Both the position numbers and the translations under genes were made by a program. This document shows, one piece after another, positions 25,990 through 34,785 of a stretch of 64,000 nt of DNA; positions within the stretch are counted from its first letter, which is position 1, and each line of letters begins with the position of its first letter. Source of the stretch: DATFWC01 sp963777755 (lineage in GTDB: Bacteria; Pseudomonadota; Alphaproteobacteria; Rhizobiales; Xanthobacteraceae); the NCBI GenBank assembly GCA_963777755.1, contig CAVZSC010000005.1, forward strand, positions 246,039 to 310,038, read 5' to 3'. The notes under the pieces were generated by a model. That model was not told where the DNA came from. It made no database searches and saw only the letters and a list, made by a program, of their open reading frames with translations.

Positions 25990-26913
25990 ATGGCCCGCAG
26001 GAAAGCGATGGCGTGCTGCATGTCGCAGACGCCGTTCACCGCCGACGATGAGCTGGACGAAGAGGGCTTTCGCCTGCACCTGCGGCGCATGGTCGAGGCC
26101 GGCGTCGCCGTCTACCTGGCCAGTCCCGGCTCGGGCGAGGGCCACGCGCTGTCGGACGCGGAACTGCGCCGCGTCTACCAGATCGGAGTCCAGGAGTGCA
26201 AAGGCCGGGTGCCGGTCTACGCCAACCCTCCGGAGGCACGAACCGGCGCGCAGATGGCGGGGCGGCTGCGCGCGGCGGTCGAAGCCGGGGTCGACGAGGT
26301 GCAGATCTATCCGGTCGACAACGGCCACGGCATGAAGCCGACCTACGCCGAGCAGGATGCCTACTACCGCGATCTGCTCGACGGCTTCGACTATCCGACC
26401 GCGATCTCCGTCACCACCATGGCGAACCACATCACGCCGATCACGCTCTTGAAGGCCCTGTGCCGCGACTATCCGCAGATCGTCACGGTGAACGTGATCG
26501 GCACGCCAGTGAACTACCTCTCCGAGATCATGGACGAGCTCGGACCGGGCATCGCGTTCTACAATTCCATCCGCGGGCTCGCCGACGGGCTGGCGCTCGG
26601 CACCAGCGGGGCCCTGCTCGGACATGCCAATCTGGTGCCGCGGCTGTGCCACTCGGTGTTCAATTCCTTCGCGGCGAGCGATATGCAAAAGTTCAGCGAT
26701 GCCTACACCAACCTGATGCACCTCAATCGCATCGTCGAGCGCTGGGGAACCAACCCGCGCTGGATCAAGATGGGCATGAAGGTGCTGAACCTGCCCGGCT
26801 GCGGAGACGGACGCGTGCGCAAGCCCTATCTGTCCCCGCCGGCCGAAGACATGGCCGACATGGCCAGGGCGTTCGACGCGATGGGTCTGCGCCGGATCGA
26901 AGGGAGGATATGA
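25990..26913 (+). CDS. Dihydrodipicolinate synthase-superfamily protein lacking the canonical Schiff-base lysine
   Basis: This 307-residue TIM-barrel protein resembles the DapA/NanA aldolase family. MSQTPFTADDELDEEGFRLH is the family start, and VYLASPGSGEGHALSDAELR contains the substrate carboxylate loop (normally GTTGE). RVPVYANPPEARTGAQMAGR and VDEVQIYPV follow. The strand that normally reads IVGIKExSG, with the Schiff-base Lys, here reads IVTVNVIGTPVNYL, so Asn (about 168) seems to replace Lys. The YN motif strand reads AISVTTMANH, so the catalytic Tyr is also absent. It is therefore likely a divergent or non-aldolase member. AAGGAGTAGAG precedes the ATG. It faces the divergent Bug gene. 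Confidence 0.72.
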   Translation: MARRKAMACCMSQTPFTADDELDEEGFRLHLRRMVEAGVAVYLASPGSGEGHALSDAELRRVYQIGVQECKGRVPVYANPPEARTGAQMAGRLRAAVEAGVDEVQIYPVDNGHGMKPTYAEQDAYYRDLLDGFDYPTAISVTTMANHITPITLLKALCRDYPQIVTVNVIGTPVNYLSEIMDELGPGIAFYNSIRGLADGLALGTSGALLGHANLVPRLCHSVFNSFAASDMQKFSDAYTNLMHLNRIVERWGTNPRWIKMGMKVLNLPGCGDGRVRKPYLSPPAEDMADMARAFDAMGLRRIEGRI

Positions 26914-27010
26914 GGCCAACGCAACGTACCTGACACGTGCGATCCGATTCGAACTCGCTATGAGCAGAAAAAAGGCGCATGATCCTTGCATCATCGACGG
27001 GGACACTGAG

Positions 27011-27068
27011 CCAGGCGTCGATGGCTGAGAGAGGGTTGCGCTCCCGCCTGCAGCAAGGAGCGCCAAGC
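27011..27068 (+). promoter_or_regulatory. Structured leader element, copy 1
   Basis: CAGGCG at 27012-27017 pairs perfectly with CGCCTG at 27045-27050. The enclosed loop has GGCTGAGAGA followed by a GAG...CTC inner pair. A ribosome binding site (AAGGAG) and an ATG at 27069 come directly after. A second copy with the same stem, the same GGCTGAGAGA and the same CTCCCGCCTGCA block is at 31141-31202, also just before a tiny ORF. Conservation of the paired blocks with variable spacers argues for an RNA structure controlling translation or transcription. It does not match TPP or any other riboswitch that I know. Confidence 0.5.
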
Positions 27069-27113
27069 ATGACGAGCGTCATGCTTCTTTTCACTCCCCA
27101 TCCGAAGCCATAG
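27069..27113 (+). CDS. Possible 14-residue leader peptide
   Basis: An ATG preceded by AAGGAG opens a 14-codon frame (MTSVMLLFTPHPKP) ending in TAG. It follows directly after leader element copy 1. At this length the frame could be chance; the support comes from its placement, which matches the tiny ORF after copy 2 at 31203. Nothing recognisable follows until the gene at 27346. Confidence 0.3.
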   Translation: MTSVMLLFTPHPKP

Positions 27114-27345
27114 TCCGCATCGTCCAGGCGTATGAAACCGCCTGACACGCGCTGCGGAAAGGCATCCTTGTTTCCGTGTCCCCCGCACAGGAACACGCGA
27201 GCCCTCATCCGGCGCATCGTCGAAATCGCCGGGTGCGGCGACGCGAATCCGTACGACTGCGCGACCGTGCACTGCGGCAATTCGGAACGGCAGCATAGGC
27301 CAATCGTGAAGCGACCGACGGCAGCCGAACAGTCGAGGAAGCCCG

Positions 27346-27621
27346 ATGACGATACGGACGACGCGCAAAACCATCACGTTCAAGCAGCCCTTCTGTCTGA
27401 GCGCGATCGACGCAATTCAACCGTCGGGAACGTACACGGTCGACACCGACGAGGAGCTGATCGATGGACTGTCGTTTCTGGCCTATCGGCGCGTCGCGAC
27501 GCTGCTCCACTTGCCTTCGACCTCGAGCAGAGCTGGCGTGACCGAGATCATTACCGTCGATCCGTCGGAACTCGAGACCGCGCTAAAGAGAGATGCGCAG
27601 CAGGATGGCGTTCGCGGGTGA
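27346..27621 (+). CDS. Small conserved-looking hypothetical protein
   Basis: This 91-residue protein has GAGGAAG a few bases before the ATG. It has no signal peptide or membrane segment. The sequence alternates short strands (KTITFKQPFCLSAIDAIQPS, GTYTVDTDEELIDGLSFLAY, RRVATLLHLPS) and ends in a charged helix (PSELETALKRDAQQDG). I believe similar small proteins occur in Bradyrhizobium and relatives, but I recognise no named domain. It stands alone between two stretches without clear genes. A cytoplasmic beta-rich protein is the most that can be said. Confidence 0.65.
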   Translation: MTIRTTRKTITFKQPFCLSAIDAIQPSGTYTVDTDEELIDGLSFLAYRRVATLLHLPSTSSRAGVTEIITVDPSELETALKRDAQQDGVRG

Positions 27622-28103
27622 ACGAATGAGACCCTTTCGCGCGAAGCGATTGGAGCAATCGAACGTCGTCCCCGCGATGAGATCTCGCAAAACCCATTGC
27701 GACGATCGTTGACGGCCGTCCTCACTCTCCGGCCATGTCGGGCTCTTGCGGAAAGTGATCATCCTGGCCACGCCGGAGCAGCCCGTGTCCTGCGCGTGTG
27801 ACCGAAGGCCACACCTCGCGAGCGGTTTGATGCCCGAAGGCGAAGGTGTGCGGAAGCGCGAGGCGATCGCAGCCGGCTCATCCAATGTCGCAAAGCAGGC
27901 GCAGAATATGAACTATTCACGATCCATCATGGGTCCGCTCCGCCCTCGCAGCCGCTGCGCCAATTCAGGGAGGTCATTCGGCGCTGACCCTCTTCGTTCC
28001 GCGAGGCAGCCAACATTTCACAAAAAGCAAGCAAATCGCCTTGGTCATCCCCACATGAAGAGATGGAAGGCGCTTCGAGCTTGTCGGAGCGGGAAACCGA
28101 CCA
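27622..28103 (+). other. 482 bases without a convincing gene
   Basis: Open frames here have poor amino-acid composition (runs of Arg, Ser and Cys) and no ribosome binding sites. The region 28005-28060 is locally richer in A and T and could hold a promoter for the genes at 28104 and 28285. I could not identify a clear sigma-32 or sigma-70 type pair, nor a CIRCE inverted repeat. Confidence 0.4.
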
Positions 28104-28190
28104 ATGACCTGGTTCATTCCCCCCATCGTAGTTCCTCTCTTTCTTGTCTGCTTGATTGCCACGCGCGTGGCGTTTCTCAGCTACTTCTAG
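28104..28190 (+). CDS. 28-residue single-pass membrane miniprotein
   Basis: The frame encodes MTWFIPPIVVPLFLVCLIAT followed by RVAFLSYF and a TAG stop. GGAG lies about 13 bases upstream of the ATG. The whole protein is one transmembrane helix with a Pro-Pro kink and a positive C-terminal side (Arg near residue 21). Proteins of this kind are common in Bradyrhizobiaceae genomes, often unannotated. It ends 94 bases before groES and might be a membrane-stress miniprotein in the same transcript; that is inference. Confidence 0.5.
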   Translation: MTWFIPPIVVPLFLVCLIATRVAFLSYF

Positions 28191-28284
28191 GCACTCGCAC
28201 ATCGAGCCGCCGTTCACTCATCCTGTCCACCTGCGCAAATGCTTTGCGCGCGGGGAGCAGGGTGCCCTTTCGCAGGAGTTACCG

Positions 28285-28599
28285 ATGAAATTTCGCCCTC
28301 TACACGACCGAGTCGTTCTCGAGCGCATCGATGCCGAGGCAAAGACCGCCGGCGGCATCATCGTTCCCGATACCGCACAGGAAAAACCGCAGCAGGGGGA
28401 GGTCATCGCCGTCGGCCCCGGTACTCGCGACAATTCCGGCAAGCTCATCCCGCTCGACGTAAAAGTCGGGGACCGGGTGCTGTTCGGCAAATGGTCCGGC
28501 ACCGAAGTCAAGATCGACGGCGCCGAGTACCTGATCATGCAGGAGAGCGACATCATGGGTGTGCTGACCGAACAGGTCGCTCGCAGAAAGGCAGCCTGA
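28285..28599 (+). CDS. groES: GroES co-chaperonin (Hsp10)
   Basis: This 104-residue protein shows the GroES fold: KFRPLHDRVVLERIDAEAKT, the mobile loop TAGGIIVPDTAQEKPQQGEV that contacts GroEL (about 18-37), VKVGDRVLFGKWSGTEVKID, and the end EYLIMQESDIMGVL. As a heptamer it caps the GroEL ring. AGGAG lies before the ATG. groEL starts 81 bases downstream. No CIRCE element is seen upstream, so HrcA control is unlikely from sequence; heat induction through RpoH would be the usual alternative. Confidence 0.97.
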   Translation: MKFRPLHDRVVLERIDAEAKTAGGIIVPDTAQEKPQQGEVIAVGPGTRDNSGKLIPLDVKVGDRVLFGKWSGTEVKIDGAEYLIMQESDIMGVLTEQVARRKAA

Positions 28600-28680
28600 C
28601 GGCACTGCGTCTCTCGACATCTAAAACGCGGCCTCATTCTGCTCCCGGCGTGAGGGTTACGAAAGCAAAGGAACAACCAA

Positions 28681-30312
<1,632 letters not shown>

Positions 30313-30407
30313 TTTGCTGTGAGCTCCTTGTAATGCTCTGTTCGAACCCATAGCTGTGGCGTGTAGCAGTAATCTCAGTCACGTTTCTCTTTCAAAGGGT
30401 AAATACA

Positions 30408-30545
30408 ATGACCAATGTTTCGATCTCCGCAAGCGACCAGAAGCCTGCGACCCCCGCCAATCCTTCCCCGGCCGCCACGCCGCAGCAGCAGACGCAAGGC
30501 AACCCGAAGCCGGCTGACGACAAGTCGGGCGGCCAGCAAAAGTAA
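30408..30545 (+). CDS. 45-residue Gln/Pro/Ala-rich small protein
   Basis: The frame encodes 45 residues of low complexity (SASDQKPATPANPSPAATPQ followed by QQTQGNPKPADDK) and ends with TAA at 30543. AAAGGG lies about 10 bases before the ATG. A hairpin terminator follows 24 bases after the stop, so this could be the last gene of the groESL transcript. The composition suggests an intrinsically disordered cytoplasmic peptide. No family is recognised, and function is unknown. Confidence 0.45.
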   Translation: MTNVSISASDQKPATPANPSPAATPQQQTQGNPKPADDKSGGQQK

Positions 30546-30568
30546 GCTGCTCCGGATCGTCCAATCAG

Positions 30569-30591
30569 AAGCCCGGCAGGTTGCCGGGCTT
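30569..30591 (+). terminator. Rho-independent-type terminator after groESL
   Basis: AAGCCCGGC (30569-30577) pairs perfectly with GCCGGGCTT (30583-30591) around a 5-base loop, and a short T-rich run (TTTACCTT) overlaps the 3' arm. The paired arms also begin with AA and end with TT, so it may serve both strands: the convergent DUF1488 gene stops at 30606. Confidence 0.75.
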
Positions 30592-30605
30592 TACCTTGTC
30601 GTGCA

Positions 30606-30884
30606 TCACATCGGGAGCGGCGTGAGATCACTTCCGAGAACCAGGATCACATCGTTCGTGTATCGGCCTTTGTCGTAATTCTCGCCGGCAATTCGCTCGA
30701 TGCGCGCACGGTGGCGAATGAAAGTATCAGGCAAGCTCGCGTCTGCACCATCACGGGCGCTCCTTTCACGCAGTGCCTCGTGGCCGACTTTGCAAAGCAC
30801 GGGCACGGCACTGTCCCGCATCCAGAAATAAACGCCATCGAAGCGCTCGAACTCGAACTGTTCCTGATCCCTGATCAATGGCAT
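30606..30884 (-). CDS. DUF1488 family protein
   Basis: This 92-residue protein resembles the DUF1488 family: FERFDGVYFWMRDSAVPVLC followed by VGHEALRERSA, and IRHRARIERIAGENYDKGRY. Members are small cytoplasmic proteins of unknown function, usually 80-95 residues. I chose the ATG at 30884 because GAGG lies nine bases upstream; an in-frame GTG at 30893 would add three residues. It is convergent with the groESL transcript and shares the bidirectional terminator. Confidence 0.72.
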   Translation of the reverse strand: MPLIRDQEQFEFERFDGVYFWMRDSAVPVLCKVGHEALRERSARDGADASLPDTFIRHRARIERIAGENYDKGRYTNDVILVLGSDLTPLPM

Positions 30885-31140
30885 CGAAATCACCTCTTGC
30901 CAATCACGGGCGTGGTGCCCTGTGGATCAGATGGCTACGGGCAACGGCTTTCACAACGGGGCTTACGGGCCAAGAAATACTGCGTTGTGTCGTCTCGACG
31001 CCGCACAATCTCGATTGCCGACAGATTTGACCCCGTATCGAGGCGCCGGCGTTTACCCCTTGCCGTCTCCCGAAAATAAAGCTCGCTATTCAATCCGGCG
31101 AGGCGCATAGTCGACATATCGCCGGCCAAAACAAAATAAC

Positions 31141-31202
31141 CCAGGCGCCAGCGGCTGAGAGACCTGATCGAGCTCCCGCCTGCAATCGGAAAGGCGTGGA
31201 CC
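31141..31202 (+). promoter_or_regulatory. Structured leader element, copy 2
   Basis: CAGGCG at 31142-31147 pairs with CGCCTG at 31177-31182. The loop holds CGGCTGAGAGA and an inner GAG...CTC pair. It is followed by AAAGG and an ATG at 31203. It shares the stem, GGCTGAGAGA and CTCCCGCCTGCA with copy 1 at 27011, while the other loop positions differ. Confidence 0.5.
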
Positions 31203-31286
31203 ATGTCGGCATCTCAGGCTCGACACGATCGCAGAGGAGCTTACACATACGCAAAGCGTCTGGCCGATCCGGGACGGCGATCATGA
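31203..31286 (+). CDS. Possible 27-residue leader peptide translationally coupled to the next ORF
   Basis: An ATG with AAAGG upstream opens a 27-codon basic frame (MSASQARHDRRGAYTYAKRL and so on). It ends in a TGA that overlaps the ATG of the next tiny gene as ATGA. The overlap and the structured element just upstream suggest a leader ORF whose translation could control the membrane peptide at 31283. The sequence matches nothing I know. Confidence 0.35.
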   Translation: MSASQARHDRRGAYTYAKRLADPGRRS

Positions 31287-31366
31287 CGATCGCCGCGAGG
31301 TTCGACATGCTGGCGTTTTCCACCGCGTGCGTCTTCGTGATTGCGCTCCTGCTCGGCGCTTTCTGA
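31283..31366 (+). CDS. 27-residue single-pass membrane miniprotein
   Basis: The frame reads MTIAARFDMLAFSTACVFVI followed by ALLLGAF. It is an amphipathic or charged start of about eight residues followed by one hydrophobic helix reaching the C-terminus. Similar miniproteins with an RFDMLAF-like start are, as far as I recall, widespread in Bradyrhizobium. GGGACGG lies about 8 bases upstream and the start overlaps the preceding ORF's stop. It is probably an inner-membrane peptide of unknown function. Confidence 0.5.
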   Translation: MTIAARFDMLAFSTACVFVIALLLGAF

Positions 31367-31483
31367 CGCGCTCGCCGATACGCGCCCATCCGCTCAGACT
31401 GCGCAAGTCGACCGCACCCGCATCCGACACCCGTTACGCCTGCACGCCGTTACGCCTGCCCGGCAGACTGGAGAATTCCCTTC

Positions 31484-31846
31484 ATGACCTCGGTCACCCG
31501 CGCTGCATTCGCCATGGCAGCGACAATGTTCGGTATCGCGGCCGCAGCGGGGACGGCTTCGGCGCAGCCGAGCGGCAGCGCTACCACCGGGATGGCCGTC
31601 TCTGTGGCCAAAGCGACGCACGGCTGCTTCATCGACCAGCTTCAGGTCAGCGGAACGCTGGTTGCACGAGAGGAGTTTCTCGTCCGGTCCGACACCGAGG
31701 GCCTGCTTGTATCCCAGATCATGGTGGAAGACGGCGACCGCGTAACCTCGGGTCAGAAGAGCCTCGCCGCTCAATCTGCGGGAAAGCACACTCCCTTCCA
31801 CAGGACGACGATGCATTTGGGAATCACAGCAAGGACATCATCATGA
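31484..31846 (+). pseudogene. Truncated periplasmic adaptor (HlyD/RND membrane-fusion protein), 5' fragment
   Basis: A 120-codon frame begins with a signal peptide (AFAMAATMFGIAAAAGTASA) and the first half of a membrane-fusion adaptor: CFIDQLQVSGTLVAREEFLV and SDTEGLLVSQIMVEDGDRVT, which is the first arm of the biotinyl-lipoyl domain. After TSGQ (about base 31760) similarity stops, and the remaining 25 or so codons read as unrelated sequence. Complete adaptors have about 370-410 residues, and no pump gene follows. The stop overlaps the next small gene's ATG. I read it as a deletion remnant of an efflux operon. Confidence 0.65.
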
Positions 31847-32052
31847 AAAATCTGACCCCTCGCCACATTGAAGAAGACGAATCCGAGAGGCTCGGGATCA
31901 AGCACGGGTGGTATGGCATCAAGGTCAACGGGACACTGATGACCGGGCCGGCGAAGAGCCATCAGGAATGCCTGAAACTGATTGACGATCTGGCAGAGCC
32001 GGCGGTCAAGTCGTCGCACAGCCCCCACAGAAACAAGGCAGACGACCACTGA
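31843..32052 (+). CDS. Small hydrophilic hypothetical protein
   Basis: This 69-residue protein (NLTPRHIEEDESERLGIKHG, WYGIKVNGTLMTGPAKSHQE, CLKLIDDLAEP) has no signal peptide or membrane helix. AAGGAC lies about 7 bases upstream of the ATG, which overlaps the stop of the truncated adaptor frame as ATGA. The GWYGIKVNG core and the following helix suggest a small alpha/beta fold. I think related proteins occur in other Bradyrhizobiaceae, but no named family is recognised. It is convergent with a Bug gene. Confidence 0.5.
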   Translation: MKNLTPRHIEEDESERLGIKHGWYGIKVNGTLMTGPAKSHQECLKLIDDLAEPAVKSSHSPHRNKADDH

Positions 32053-32067
32053 AATCGGCCGGAGCCA

Positions 32068-33060
32068 TCACTCCCCGGCGACGCCCGCGGCCCGGATCGC
32101 GCCGGCCCATTTCTCGATCTCGCTGACGACGAAGGCCTGCAGGAATTCCGGCGAGCGCCGCTCGGGCGCGACCACGTCGGCGCCGAGCTCCTTGAGCCGC
32201 GCCTGCACGGCCGGCGTCGTCATCGCGGCGATCGAGGCCTCGTTGAGCCTCTGCACGATCGCCGCCGGCGCGCCCTTGGGCAGGAAGAACGCCAGCCAGT
32301 TGTCGGCGACGAAATCCTTCAAGCCCTGCTCCTGGGCGGTCGGAATGTTGGGAAACGTCGGCGAGCGGCTCCTGGTCAGCATGGTGATCGCCTTCGCGGT
32401 CCTGCCTTCGAGATGCGGGATCGCGGCGGCGGCGTTGAGGCAATGGTAATCGATGCGGCCGGCGATCAGGTCTTGCAGGGCGGGCGCGCTGCCGCGATAG
32501 GGCACATGGGTGATGTTCACGCCGATCGCCGCGTTGAGCAGCGCGCAGGAGAGGTGCGTCGGCGCGCCGGCGCCGGCCGAGCCGTACTGCATCTTCGCCT
32601 GGTTCTGTTTCGCGTAGGCGATGAACTCCCGCAGGTCGTCGGCCGGCAGGCTCATGCGCGCGACCATCACCATGGGCAGGTCGACGAGCAGGCCGACGGG
32701 CGCGAAATCGCTCGCCGCATTGTAAAGAGGGTTCCGGTACAGCGTCTGGTTCTGCGCGTGCGTACCGACATTGCCGAGCACGAACTGGTAGCCGTCGGGC
32801 GCCGCCTTGGCGACCCGCGCCGTGCCGGTCATCCCGCCGGCGCCGCCGACGTTCTCGATCACGACCTGCTGGCCCAGGGTCTCCGACAGGCGCGGCGCCA
32901 GAATGCGGGCGATGATGTCGTTGGTGCCGCCCGCCGCATAGGTCACTACCATGGTCACCGGGCGGACCGGCCAAGCCTGTGCTTGCACGAAGGAAGGCAA
33001 CAGGACCGAGGCAAACGCCCCGATGGCGGCAGCACCCAGAAATCGGCGACGGGTGAGCAC
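32068..33060 (-). CDS. Bug family (TctC-type) periplasmic solute-binding protein
   Basis: This 330-residue protein starts with MLTRRRFLGAAAIGAFASVL, a Tat-like or Sec signal with cleavage after VQAQA. The Bug fold shows MVVTYAAGGTNDIIARILAP, VIENVGGAGGMTGTARVAKA, PDGYQFVLGNVGTHAQN and NITHVPYRGSAPALQDLIAG. GGGG lies before the ATG. No transporter partner lies nearby, and the ligand is unknown. The region downstream of its start (33210-33347) holds the tail of another Bug gene, so this locus may once have held two. Confidence 0.9.
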   Translation of the reverse strand: MLTRRRFLGAAAIGAFASVLLPSFVQAQAWPVRPVTMVVTYAAGGTNDIIARILAPRLSETLGQQVVIENVGGAGGMTGTARVAKAAPDGYQFVLGNVGTHAQNQTLYRNPLYNAASDFAPVGLLVDLPMVMVARMSLPADDLREFIAYAKQNQAKMQYGSAGAGAPTHLSCALLNAAIGVNITHVPYRGSAPALQDLIAGRIDYHCLNAAAAIPHLEGRTAKAITMLTRSRSPTFPNIPTAQEQGLKDFVADNWLAFFLPKGAPAAIVQRLNEASIAAMTTPAVQARLKELGADVVAPERRSPEFLQAFVVSEIEKWAGAIRAAGVAGE

Positions 33061-33209
33061 GGCAGTCCCCCTGTGGCGGGAGGAGTACGAAGACGGGCAA
33101 CCATACGGGCGCGGACAGCACGAATCAATTTACCCGGCGGGCCTGATGTCGGCAGTCCTTCGACCCAATGTCTGCAATGCCGTGATGCGCCGGTTAGCGG
33201 GGACGCGGC

Positions 33210-33347
33210 TTAATTCTCCAGCTTGATCTTCGCGCGCTCGATGATCGCGGCGAACTTCTTCGTTTCCGCATCAACGAACTTGAACTCCGCCGCCGTCATG
33301 CGCCGCGGAATGATCCCCTGCGCGGTAAACGGGTCGCCGACGCCGGA
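33210..33347 (-). pseudogene. C-terminal remnant of a Bug-type binding protein
   Basis: A minus-strand frame ending in TAA at 33210 encodes about 45 residues that fit the last helix of a Bug protein: GIIPRRMTAAEFKFVDAETK, then KFAAIIERAKIKLEN. The rest of the gene (about 280 residues, including the signal peptide) is absent. Upstream of 33347 similarity stops abruptly. It lies 150 bases upstream of the intact Bug gene's start and is probably what remains of a neighbouring paralogue. Confidence 0.7.
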
Positions 33348-33557
33348 ACAGCGTACCAATACACGGCAGAAAACAAGGCCGCAAAGAATGTTCGGTGTTC
33401 TTCATGCCTCGATCAACGTGCACACAAGTGCTGTACAACTGGTACGAAATTGTCACACGGATCGGCAAACCCTCCGGTGGCAGTACGGCCGGCGGTGACT
33501 TCAACCTCTCGCTGTGCCAGCCTGTTCACCGAGGGACTCGAGCCTGGGGGGCGCGGG

Positions 33558-34523
33558 ATGGGGATATCGGCACAGCGAATCCGGTTTTCATCGTTGCTGA
33601 TCGCAGCGTCGCTTTTGTCCTTCGCGCCGGCCTCCCATGCCTATGAACCGCTTTTTGCCATCAACACGCCGCCCGGCATCCTCACCGGGCTTGCCTATGG
33701 CGCCAATCCGCCGCCCGGCGTGTATTTCATCAATTTCGGCTATGGGGGTGAAAGCCGTATCTCGGGAAAGGGGACCGCGTTCGGGTTGGACGGATTCAAG
33801 ACCCGCTCCTTCCACGAAACCGGCGCGTTCATCTGGAGCACGCCATGGCAGGTTCTGGGGGCGAGCTGGACGATGGTGTGGGTCGGCGGCGTGGTTCACG
33901 CGTCGCTCGTCGACCCCAACGACCGGGTAACGGCTCACATCACCGGACTCATCAACCCCGGCTTTTCGCCGATGTCGCTGTCGTGGAATCTGGGCAGCGG
34001 GCTTTTCGCCAAGGCGGGCATATTCGTCTGGGCGCCGATCGGGACCATCGAACGCGGCCTCTATAACAATGGGCTCGGCAGCATCGGCGCGCCCTATTGG
34101 ACGATCGAGCCGCATTTCGCCATCAGCTATCTCGCCGACGGCTGGGACCTGACGGCGGCCATGATCTACGGAACCCATACCCGGAACACCTATTCGGACG
34201 TGATCAACGGCGACTCGTTGAACATCGATCTCACGGCAACGAAGAAATACGGCCACTGGGAGCTCGGCCCGATCGGCTATTTCAGCACGCAAGTCACGGG
34301 CGACAGCGGGTGTGAGGCCTTCTATGGGCCAGGGGTGTGTGCCTATGGGACGAAAGCCGGCGTCGGCGGACTGCTCGGCTACCATTCGGGCGCCGTGACG
34401 ATGAAGCTTTCGGTCACGAGCTCCGTCTACAACAACAATTCACTCGACGGCTGGCGGGTGTGGACGAAAATTTCCGTTCCATTGTCGCCGCCGCCGCCTC
34501 CAGCGCCGTCCGGCCGCCCATAG
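33558..34523 (+). CDS. Outer-membrane beta-barrel protein, phenol MetA-pathway transporter-like
   Basis: This 321-residue protein has a signal peptide (IRFSSLLIAASLLSFAPASHA) and a run of alternating strands typical of a 10-14 strand outer-membrane barrel. GVYFINFGYGGESR, SLSWNLGSGLFAKAGIFVWA, PYWTIEPHFAISYLADGWDL and HWELGPIGYFSTQVTGD match the Phenol_MetA_deg (SphA-like) family, often annotated as a transporter for aromatic compounds. A Pro-rich tail (PPPPPAPSGRP) follows the last strand. The ATG at 33558 is preceded by GGGGGGCGCGGG. The next small membrane gene begins 6 bases downstream, so they may be cotranscribed. Confidence 0.7.
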   Translation: MGISAQRIRFSSLLIAASLLSFAPASHAYEPLFAINTPPGILTGLAYGANPPPGVYFINFGYGGESRISGKGTAFGLDGFKTRSFHETGAFIWSTPWQVLGASWTMVWVGGVVHASLVDPNDRVTAHITGLINPGFSPMSLSWNLGSGLFAKAGIFVWAPIGTIERGLYNNGLGSIGAPYWTIEPHFAISYLADGWDLTAAMIYGTHTRNTYSDVINGDSLNIDLTATKKYGHWELGPIGYFSTQVTGDSGCEAFYGPGVCAYGTKAGVGGLLGYHSGAVTMKLSVTSSVYNNNSLDGWRVWTKISVPLSPPPPPAPSGRP

Positions 34524-34528
34524 CCCGC

Positions 34529-34780
34529 ATGCATATCCTGACACTCGTCATCTTCGGGCTGGCGGCCCTTGCGGTGTTCTTCTTCGGCGCCCGCCTGTTC
34601 GGTCGGAGCGGAACGGTCGGGGCGGCCGCGTTCATCCCGGTCTGGCTGATCGCGGCGCTCCTCAACGGCGCCGTCGGCGTGATGCGCGTCGGCATCCCCG
34701 TCGTCAACGAGATCGGAGCGTTCATTCCGATCTTCGGCATTCCCGCCGCGCTGGCGTGGTACCTGGCCCGGCGGCGGTAA
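34529..34780 (+). CDS. Small two-helix membrane protein
   Basis: This 83-residue protein has an N-terminal helix (ILTLVIFGLAALAVFFFGAR), a second hydrophobic stretch (VGAAAFIPVWLIAALLNGAV) and a third weaker one (AFIPIFGIPAALAWYLARRR), giving two or three inner-membrane segments with a basic C-terminus. It follows the barrel protein by 5 bases. No named domain is recognised. It ends 6 bases before the stop of the convergent dienelactone hydrolase gene. Confidence 0.6.
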   Translation: MHILTLVIFGLAALAVFFFGARLFGRSGTVGAAAFIPVWLIAALLNGAVGVMRVGIPVVNEIGAFIPIFGIPAALAWYLARRR

Positions 34781-34785
34781 GCAGC

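Noticed and set aside
28190..28284. Possible CIRCE (HrcA operator) upstream of groES
   Set aside because: CACTC-like half sites exist but no TTAGCACTC-N9-GAGTGCTAA inverted repeat is found.
27746..28288. A 180-codon plus-strand frame upstream of groES
   Set aside because: Poor composition, no ribosome binding site, overlap with the 28104 miniprotein and groES leader; probably not coding.
31141..31200. Resemblance of CTGAGA...CTGATC to the TPP riboswitch core
   Set aside because: The conserved blocks are in the wrong spacing, the flanking stems of the thi-box are absent, and no thiamine gene follows.
33195..33360. Full second Bug gene next to 32068-33060
   Set aside because: Only the C-terminal 45 residues are present; there is no signal peptide or binding-domain sequence upstream.
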